Shown: piece after piece, positions 1 through 5,077 of the stretch | How the letters are laid out: each line of letters begins with the position of its first letter | Position numbering within the stretch: position 1 is the first letter of the stretch | Assembly: GCA_017544185.1 (NCBI GenBank) | Contig: JAFYEQ010000118.1 | Coordinates: forward strand, 1 to 8,502 | Direction: 5' to 3' | From: Oscillospiraceae bacterium | GTDB taxonomy: Bacteria > Bacillota > Clostridia > Oscillospirales > Ruminococcaceae | Length of the DNA: 8,502 nucleotides | Translations under genes and position numbers: made by a program | Notes under the pieces: model-generated | What the model was told of the DNA's origin: nothing | What the model saw: only the letters and a program-made list of their open reading frames with translations | The model's database searches: none

Positions 1-22
1 CGATGACTAAGGAGGATCAGCT

Positions 23-445
23 ATGATAATGATAGGGAGCGACCATGGAGGATATGCTCTGAGGAAGGAGCTCGTAGAACACCTCAGGGAGCAGGGCTAC
101 GAGGTCTCTGAGACGGGGAGCGTGAACGGCGAGAGCGTCGATTACCCCGATGTAGCAAAGGAAGTATGTGCGAAGGTGCTGTCGGGCGAGGCTGAGAAGG
201 CGCTGCTGATATGCGGCACAGGCATAGGCATCTCCATGGCAGCCAACAAGATACGCGGCATACGCGCAGCGCTGTGTACCGACTGCTATATGGCGGAGTT
301 CACCCGCCGTCACAACAATGCCAACGTCCTGTGTATGGGCGGCCGTGTGACAGGCCCCGGAACTGCCTGCAAGATCGCAGACACGTTCCTGACCACCGAG
401 TTCGAGGGCGGCAGACACCAGAGACGCATAGACAAGTTAGAATGA
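23..445 (+). CDS. rpiB: Ribose-5-phosphate isomerase B
   Basis: This enzyme interconverts ribose 5-phosphate and ribulose 5-phosphate in the non-oxidative pentose phosphate pathway, in the cytoplasm. The 140-residue product has the RpiB/LacAB signature: GSDHGG at residues 5-10 (D7, H8 contact the sugar), the CGTGIG loop at 64-69 with the catalytic-type C64, N75, RRHNNAN at 95-101 with H97 and N98, and the C-terminal phosphate-contacting basic residues R131, H132 and R135. Length is normal for RpiB (about 140-150). The ATG at 23 is chosen because AAGGAGG at 9-15 sits 7 nt upstream; the in-frame ATG at 29 is less well placed. The first 22 bases are too short to identify an upstream gene, but a stop (TGA 24-26) overlapping this start as ATGA would be compatible with an operon. 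Some family members act on allose 6-phosphate or galactose 6-phosphate (LacA/LacB); a single gene with the C64 and H97 pattern favours RpiB. Confidence 0.95.
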   Translation: MIMIGSDHGGYALRKELVEHLREQGYEVSETGSVNGESVDYPDVAKEVCAKVLSGEAEKALLICGTGIGISMAANKIRGIRAALCTDCYMAEFTRRHNNANVLCMGGRVTGPGTACKIADTFLTTEFEGGRHQRRIDKLE

Positions 446-451
446 TCTGGA

Positions 452-480
452 TACATCCGTACCCCATGGGTACGGATGTA
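452..480 (+). terminator. Perfect stem-loop after rpiB, possible non-canonical terminator
   Basis: The arms TACATCCGTACCC (452-464) and GGGTACGGATGTA (468-480) are exact reverse complements: a 13-bp stem with a 3-nt CAT loop, starting 6 nt after the rpiB stop codon. The position suggests the 3' end of the rpiB transcript. No T-tract follows (the next bases are CGCGGATATG), and none precedes it on the other strand, so it is not a classical intrinsic terminator. It may instead stabilise or help process the mRNA 3' end, or act as a protein-binding palindrome on DNA. The structure is certain; the function is inferred. Confidence 0.5.
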
Positions 481-541
481 CGCGGATATGATGAAGGGAG
501 AGCAGTATACCGACCCCCATGTGTCACAAAGAGGTGTACAT

Positions 542-602
542 TCATAGGATAAAATTTACAAATTATTCATATGAAGTACATTTATGAAATTTTATCCTAT
601 GA
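542..602. repeat. 16-bp inverted repeat flanking the LRR gene promoter, candidate operator
   Basis: TCATAGGATAAAATTT (542-557) and AAATTTTATCCTATGA (587-602) are exact reverse complements separated by 29 bp. The right arm fills the spacer between the weak -35 and the -10 hexamer at 603-608. A smaller perfect palindrome, TTCATATGAA (566-575), lies between the arms. The repeat is upstream of the predicted transcription start, so it would not be in the LRR gene's mRNA; a DNA-binding role is more likely than an RNA hairpin for that gene. In an rpiB readthrough transcript it could fold, but no T-tract follows. Regulator unknown. Confidence 0.6.
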
Positions 603-608
603 TATAAT
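581..608 (+). promoter_or_regulatory. Extended -10 promoter for the first LRR gene
   Basis: TATAAT at 603-608 is a perfect -10 hexamer, preceded by TG one base upstream (T600, G601) to give an extended -10 element TGATATAAT. The best -35 at 16-bp spacing is TTTATG (581-586), only three of six matches, which an extended -10 can tolerate. Transcription would start near 615, leaving a 5' untranslated region of about 47 nt before the ATG at 662. The surrounding DNA is AT-rich compared with the coding regions on both sides. Confidence 0.65.
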
Positions 609-648
609 GAAAGAGAGTTTACCCACAAGCTATATCAAAGTATATATA

Positions 649-656
649 AGAGGTGG
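649..656 (+). promoter_or_regulatory. Ribosome binding site that sets the first LRR gene start
   Basis: AGAGGTGG resembles AGGAGG with one mismatch and ends 5 nt before ATG 662. The in-frame GTG at 653-655 lies inside this site, so it cannot be the start codon. ATG 662 also begins a well-formed signal peptide. Confidence 0.6.
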
Positions 657-661
657 TTATA

Positions 662-3600
662 ATGGACACAAGAAACAGAAAATGGCGCAAGGTCGCTGCC
701 TTTGCGGTGTCACTGGCGATGTGCGCAGGCACGTTCGCTCCCGTTTTCGCAGATGAGATCGGCGATGCTGCCGATACCTTTGCGGCTGACACCGTGGCTG
801 ATGCTGCCGAGACGGCAGATACGGCAGAGACGACTGACGAGGATATATCTGGCGTGACAGATGCGGCAGATGCCGAGACAGAAACAGCCGACGCAGACGA
901 GACATCTTCCGGTGAAGAGACCCCCGCTGACGAGGAGGCTCCTGCCGAGGAAGAAGCTCCTGCCGACGAGGAGAAGCCCGCTGATGAGGAGGCTCCTGCC
1001 GACGAAGAGGCTCCCGCAGATGAGGAGAAGCCTGACGAGGAAGATGCTCCTACTGATGAGGAGAAGCCTGCCGACGAGGAAGAGGCTGCTCCCAAGGAGG
1101 CAGATCCTTCTGAGGATACTGCTGTCGACGAGACATCCGAGGAGGCTCCTGAAGAGACCGAGGATGATACGGCTCTGGAGGATCTGCTCACGGATGAGAA
1201 CGTTCTGCTCGCAACAGGCGATCAGATCAAGATCTATGATGGTACATACTTGTCCGCTACGTATGTGGTGCTCACAGGCAATGAAGTAAAGCTCGCGACA
1301 TGGAACGATACCCGTTCGACCACTAAAGAGGCAGTGATCCCGAAGACCATCACAGATCCTGAAAAAGGCGGTACCTACAAGGTAGTACAGATAGGTCAGA
1401 ACGCATTCTCGGGCAAGAGGAACCTGGAGAAGATAACGGCGACGGAAACTACTATTAGGGAGATAGGCATCAATGCGTTCAATGGATGCACGGCCCTGAC
1501 AACGGTAGCGCTCTCTAGTTCTATCACCGAGATCCCCAACAACTGCTTCAGCGGCTGTACGAAACTGGCATCGATAACTATCCCTAAGAACGTTACCAGC
1601 ATAGGTGACAATGCTTTCAACGGATGCACCGATAGTCTTACTTCCATTACGATCCCCGCAGGTGTGACGAGCATAGGCCAGAACGCGTTCAATAATTGCT
1701 CTTCGATGGCGACTGTCACCTTCAAGGGCTCGGCTCTTACCAACTTAGGCAAGTATGCGTTCCAGAACTGCTCGGCTCTCAAGTCGATCTCTCTCCCCGC
1801 AGGCCTGACGAAGATCGATGAGTATACCTTCAAGGGATGCACCGCTATGACCAAGGCTGTCATTCCGGATACCGTGACCTACATCGGCGCGTATGCCTTC
1901 AAGGACTGCTCCAAGCTCAGTGATCTTGATTACAAGGGCATGGCCAAGGTAATGACATATGCCGATACCCTGAAGTACAATATCAACAAGTCTGCCTTCG
2001 AGGGCACCACTAAACTGAACAATTACTGCTGCTATGTCGAGATCGATAACTATACCGGCGACGTGACCATCAGCGGTCTGAAGTTCATAGGTGCGGGCGT
2101 CACAAAGCTCGAGCTTCCCGACAATTATGAGGGAAGAGATATCACCGGTATCAGTACAGCTGCATTCTCTACCAAGATAACTACTAATCCCGAGCTCCCC
2201 GCTAGTCTTACGCACATCTTCCTCCCGCTCACGATCGAGAACCTGGGCTCCTATGCATTCTATGACTGCAAGTACATAACCAATGTAGAATGGTACGATC
2301 CCAGCGGCACTATGACCGAGGAGGACAGGGCAAAGAAGTCCGCTACCATCTCTGAGAGCGCATTTGAGCAGTGCTATGCTCTGGTAGAGGCTCCCATAGA
2401 TTCCAACGTTACCGTTATACGCAAGAATGCATTCAAGAAGTGTTATGCTCTCAAGTATAATCAGTATGTGAAGAGAGGCGGCAGAGACGGTAAGCTTTCT
2501 GCATCCAACGGTATGTATATGCCCTATACTCTTACTACCATAGGTGAGAGCGCATTCAGCAACTGCATATACATGGAGAAGCTCCATCTCCCCACCAACA
2601 TCACGATCATCGACAAGAACGCCTTTGAGGTGTGCCTGTCTCTGACCGATGTTACCTTCGAGGAGATGAAGAACCTTGCAAACGGTCTCCCCGAGAAGTG
2701 CTTCTATCAGTGCCTTGAGCTCAACAAGATAAATATCGACGGCAATATCCCCAAGGTCGGCAGCAAGTGCTTTGCCAACTGCATAAACCTCCAGAGCGTC
2801 ATCTTCGGAAAGAACGGCGTTGCCGATACCACCGAGATATGCGAGGGTGCTTTCGAGTACTGTACGGCACTTGAAGTCGTAAAGCTCAGCAACAGCCTTG
2901 AGAAGATAGGCAACAATGCCTTCGCATGCTGCACCGCACTTCCTTCGATCACCTTCCCCTCCACTCTTCAGAGCATAGGACAGAAGTCGTTCTACAACTG
3001 CTGGGAGCTGGCAGACGTGACCATTCCCGACAACTGCCTCGGCATAGGCGCACAGGCATTCCAGGCCTGCACATCCTTCACTAAGTTCAAGTTCCCCGAA
3101 GGCACCAAGGAGGTCGCTTACGGCGTTCTGGCACAGTGCTACAACCTGTCCAGCGTGACCATACCCACCTCTGTCACCAAGATCGGTCAGGGAAGCACGG
3201 GCCTCACAGCTACTTCGACCTACATCAACGTAGGTACGAGATCGAAGCCCTGGTATATCCCCGTAAGAGATGTGAGCGTCTCCTACTATAAGATCAAGGA
3301 TGGCAAGCCCGCCGGCGACCAGCAGAAGTTCTCCGTGATAGAGGGATCTACCGGTGCCTTTGCGAACACCGCCCTCACCAGCGTCAAGCTGCCTGATGAT
3401 ATCACAGATCTGGGTGCATGCGCATTCTTCGACTGCCAGCAGCTCACCACTGTGAATATGCCCACATCCATGAAGACACTGGGCAACTATGCGTTCTTCA
3501 ACTGTCTCTCCATGCCCAACCCCAAGTTCACTGCCAGCGGTCTCACGACCATAGGTCAGGGCGCGTTCATGCTCTGCCTGGGCATCACCGAGATAGATAT

Positions 3601-4987
3601 TCCCGATACCGTTACCAGGACCGGTGCCTTCGCCTTCACCGGTACCAGCGTGAAGAGAGCTATATGGAACAACAACCCCGATTCTGAGGACTGGTACCTT
3701 GTAGCGTTCTTCTATCCCTCCGACCTGACCTATAATTCTACTCCCGCAGTAGTATACCGTGATGCGGCCAATATCCGTCAGACATTGGAAGAGATCATAT
3801 TCACCGACGGCGTCACCGCCTGCAAGAAGGGTGCCTTCAGACAGGCAGGTGCTCTCAAGCGTGTTACTCTGGGCAGCGGCTTCACCGAGATCTCCGAAGA
3901 TATGTTCGCAAATGCCACCGCTCTTGAGACCATAACCATACCCCGCAACGTCACAAAGATCGGTGCTCGTGCATTCAGCGGATGCCGTAATCTGAGACAG
4001 GCCATCGTGCTGGATAATGTCAAGACTATCGGCACAGGTGCGTTCAGTGGTTCGGGTGCAGACGTAAAGAGCTCTACCAGCGGCAAGTACACAGGTCTTA
4101 CCTTCTACGGCAAGCCCAATACCGCGATACACAAGTACTATCAGGGCATATCTTCTTCCGAGAAGAAGTATCAGTTCTGGTATGATGTGAGCACGATCAG
4201 CGTAACGATCAACAGTGCGACCCTCAGCGGCGGCAAGGTAGCTCTCAAGTGGTCCTCCAAGGGCACGACCGGCATGAAGTTCAGAGTATACCGCTCCAGC
4301 ATCAAGGGCGCAAGAGGCGATCTGCTCACCAAGACTCCCGTATCAGGCACTACCTACACCGATACCAAGGCTACGGGCGGCAAGGTCTTCTACTATACCG
4401 TAGTACCCGTACAGGGTGAGGATACCGAGCTGCTGGCTTCCGAGCAGAAGGCAGTCATCGTTAGCAACATCGCCAGCGTACAGCCCAAGACAGCGTTCGG
4501 CGGCAAGACCATCACCTTCAACTGTGAGGACAAGAACGCGATGATCTACTATCAGTTCGGCTCCTCCAACATCACTGACAAGAGCAAGTGCGTATCTCCC
4601 GGAACTACTATCTTCCTGAATACTCCTCTCAGCGGTTCCAACGCTGCACTGTACTTCAAGGCCAACATCAACGGCGTATGGGGCCCTGTACAGAAGTGGG
4701 GCGTGCTCAACGTTAAGATAGCTGCTCCTCTCTGCACAAGATCCGGTCCTGCTAAGGACAACAAGTTCAAGGTATACACTCAGACCAAGGATTCGTATAT
4801 CATCTACACTCTCAACGGCACTATCCCTGCTATCGAAGAGGGCACTCAGAAGCTGACCGTCAAGAACGGACGCATCATATGGGGCACCTCCGGCATAGTA
4901 CAGATACCCAAGGGTGCTACTATGAAGGCGATAGCTATCCGCAATGGCCTTGTTACCAGTGATGTATTCGAATATAAGAACAAGTAA
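662..4987 (+). CDS. Secreted BspA-like leucine-rich repeat protein (LRR_5) with FN3-like and chitobiase-C-terminal-like modules
   Basis: A 1441-residue exported protein. Residues 1-30 form a signal peptide: basic NRKWRK, a hydrophobic core, and probable cleavage after V-F-A (A30|D31). Residues 31-175 are an acidic low-complexity linker containing nine PADEEA/K-type hexads (88-141). Residues about 237-1135 carry about 31 LRR_5 (Treponema pallidum type) repeats with the pattern SxxIPxxVTxIGxxAFxxCxxL, broken by non-LRR stretches at about 421-495, 541-560 and 845-890. Residues about 1176-1265 look like a fibronectin type III domain (ALKW, FRVYRS, FYYTVVPV). Two similar modules follow at about 1273-1352 and 1353-1438; the second has IIYTLNGTIP and KGATMKAIAI, as in chitobiase/beta-hexosaminidase C-terminal domains. 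I see no LPxTG, dockerin, SLH or membrane anchor. BspA-type proteins often mediate adhesion or host/substrate binding; that role is inferred here and the ligand is unknown. It is transcribed from its own promoter and followed by a terminator. The downstream gene is a paralogue. Confidence 0.93.
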   Translation: MDTRNRKWRKVAAFAVSLAMCAGTFAPVFADEIGDAADTFAADTVADAAETADTAETTDEDISGVTDAADAETETADADETSSGEETPADEEAPAEEEAPADEEKPADEEAPADEEAPADEEKPDEEDAPTDEEKPADEEEAAPKEADPSEDTAVDETSEEAPEETEDDTALEDLLTDENVLLATGDQIKIYDGTYLSATYVVLTGNEVKLATWNDTRSTTKEAVIPKTITDPEKGGTYKVVQIGQNAFSGKRNLEKITATETTIREIGINAFNGCTALTTVALSSSITEIPNNCFSGCTKLASITIPKNVTSIGDNAFNGCTDSLTSITIPAGVTSIGQNAFNNCSSMATVTFKGSALTNLGKYAFQNCSALKSISLPAGLTKIDEYTFKGCTAMTKAVIPDTVTYIGAYAFKDCSKLSDLDYKGMAKVMTYADTLKYNINKSAFEGTTKLNNYCCYVEIDNYTGDVTISGLKFIGAGVTKLELPDNYEGRDITGISTAAFSTKITTNPELPASLTHIFLPLTIENLGSYAFYDCKYITNVEWYDPSGTMTEEDRAKKSATISESAFEQCYALVEAPIDSNVTVIRKNAFKKCYALKYNQYVKRGGRDGKLSASNGMYMPYTLTTIGESAFSNCIYMEKLHLPTNITIIDKNAFEVCLSLTDVTFEEMKNLANGLPEKCFYQCLELNKINIDGNIPKVGSKCFANCINLQSVIFGKNGVADTTEICEGAFEYCTALEVVKLSNSLEKIGNNAFACCTALPSITFPSTLQSIGQKSFYNCWELADVTIPDNCLGIGAQAFQACTSFTKFKFPEGTKEVAYGVLAQCYNLSSVTIPTSVTKIGQGSTGLTATSTYINVGTRSKPWYIPVRDVSVSYYKIKDGKPAGDQQKFSVIEGSTGAFANTALTSVKLPDDITDLGACAFFDCQQLTTVNMPTSMKTLGNYAFFNCLSMPNPKFTASGLTTIGQGAFMLCLGITEIDIPDTVTRTGAFAFTGTSVKRAIWNNNPDSEDWYLVAFFYPSDLTYNSTPAVVYRDAANIRQTLEEIIFTDGVTACKKGAFRQAGALKRVTLGSGFTEISEDMFANATALETITIPRNVTKIGARAFSGCRNLRQAIVLDNVKTIGTGAFSGSGADVKSSTSGKYTGLTFYGKPNTAIHKYYQGISSSEKKYQFWYDVSTISVTINSATLSGGKVALKWSSKGTTGMKFRVYRSSIKGARGDLLTKTPVSGTTYTDTKATGGKVFYYTVVPVQGEDTELLASEQKAVIVSNIASVQPKTAFGGKTITFNCEDKNAMIYYQFGSSNITDKSKCVSPGTTIFLNTPLSGSNAALYFKANINGVWGPVQKWGVLNVKIAAPLCTRSGPAKDNKFKVYTQTKDSYIIYTLNGTIPAIEEGTQKLTVKNGRIIWGTSGIVQIPKGATMKAIAIRNGLVTSDVFEYKNK
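923..1084 (+). repeat. Nine 18-bp hexad-coding repeats in the acidic linker
   Basis: Nine consecutive six-codon units encode PADEEA, PAEEEA, PADEEK, PADEEA, PADEEA, PADEEK, PDEEDA, PTDEEK and PADEEE (residues 88-141 of the LRR protein). Codon choice varies between units (GCT/GCC/GCA, GAC/GAT), so the protein motif is conserved better than the DNA. The tract is probably an extended, highly negative spacer between the signal peptide and the repeat domain. Repeats of this kind can change copy number. Confidence 0.85.
4950..4978 (+). promoter_or_regulatory. Candidate internal promoter for the second LRR gene
   Basis: TTGTTA (4950-4955, four of six matches to the -35 consensus) and TATAAG (4973-4978, five of six to the -10) are separated by exactly 17 bp, within the last codons of the first LRR gene. 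Transcription would start near 4985, giving a leader of about 90 nt that contains the stem-loop at 5024-5058. AT-rich coding DNA often gives chance matches, so support is weak, but no promoter fits between that stem-loop and the next start codon. Confidence 0.3.
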
Positions 4988-5002
4988 ACGGACGACTCTT
5001 AC

Positions 5003-5033
5003 CGGAGCGACGTGACATGACCTTACCGCTCCG
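5003..5033 (+). promoter_or_regulatory. Possible antiterminator helix in the leader of the second LRR gene
   Basis: CGGAGCG (5003-5009) is an exact complement of CGCTCCG (5027-5033), which is most of the left arm of the terminator at 5024-5058. The two helices cannot form together, so this 7-bp pairing could act as an antiterminator or simply compete during folding. The direct repeat TTACCG (4999-5004 and 5023-5028) lies beside these segments. A 7-bp match in so short a GC-rich span could be chance. No riboswitch, T-box or leader peptide is recognisable. Confidence 0.25.
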
Positions 5034-5058
5034 CCAATACAGGCGGGGCGGTATTTTT
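5024..5058 (+). terminator. Intrinsic terminator between the two LRR genes
   Basis: TACCGCTCCGCC (5024-5035) pairs with GGCGGGGCGGTA (5042-5053) in a 12-bp GC-rich stem with one T-G wobble (5030/5047). The loop is AATACA, and TTTTT follows at 5054-5058. This is a textbook Rho-independent terminator 36 nt after the first LRR gene's stop codon. It is odd that only 8 nt separate the T-tract from the AAGGAGG of the next gene, so the second gene must be reached by readthrough, or the hairpin serves as an attenuator in its leader. Confidence 0.9.
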
Positions 5059-5077
5059 ACAAGCCCAAGGAGGTACT

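Noticed and set aside
1..22. The tail of an upstream gene ending at TAA 8-10 or overlapping as ATGA at 23-26
   Set aside because: Seven or fewer codons are visible in any frame, too few to support a call.
542..602. A miniature transposon with terminal inverted repeats
   Set aside because: At 61 bp it is very short, no convincing target duplication flanks it, and the right arm is built into a promoter.
618..646. A second promoter, TTTACC-N17-TATATA
   Set aside because: Each hexamer matches at only four of six positions and it would leave almost no leader before the ribosome binding site; the extended -10 at 600-608 is much better.
653..661. GTG at 653 as the start of the first LRR protein
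   Set aside because: It lies within the Shine-Dalgarno sequence. ATG 662 has correct spacing and gives a normal signal peptide.
713..724. A lipobox (L-A-M-C) in the leader of the first LRR protein; the same residues occur in the second near 5120-5131
   Set aside because: Methionine at -1 is not typical of lipoprotein sites, and the hydrophobic segment continues past the cysteine to a good V-F-A or I-Y-A signal peptidase I site.
571..756. A short + strand frame starting at 571
   Set aside because: It runs over the promoter and ribosome binding site of the first LRR gene and into its signal peptide in another frame, and has no ribosome binding site of its own.
619..1191. A serine/alanine-rich - strand frame opposite the acidic linker, with a similar one at 5023-5589
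   Set aside because: These are mirrors of GAG/GAC/GCT/TCC-rich linker codons. The low-complexity SSSAGASS pattern follows directly from the sense repeats.
1381..4080. Regular repeats that might suggest a CRISPR-like or non-coding repeat array
   Set aside because: The periodicity is the LRR_5 protein repeat in one open frame; the DNA units are diverged.
1745..4132. A 795-codon open frame on the - strand inside the first LRR gene
   Set aside because: It is the antisense of a repetitive gene with biased codons. Its translation shows no domain, signal or ribosome binding site, and the + strand product is clearly an LRR protein.
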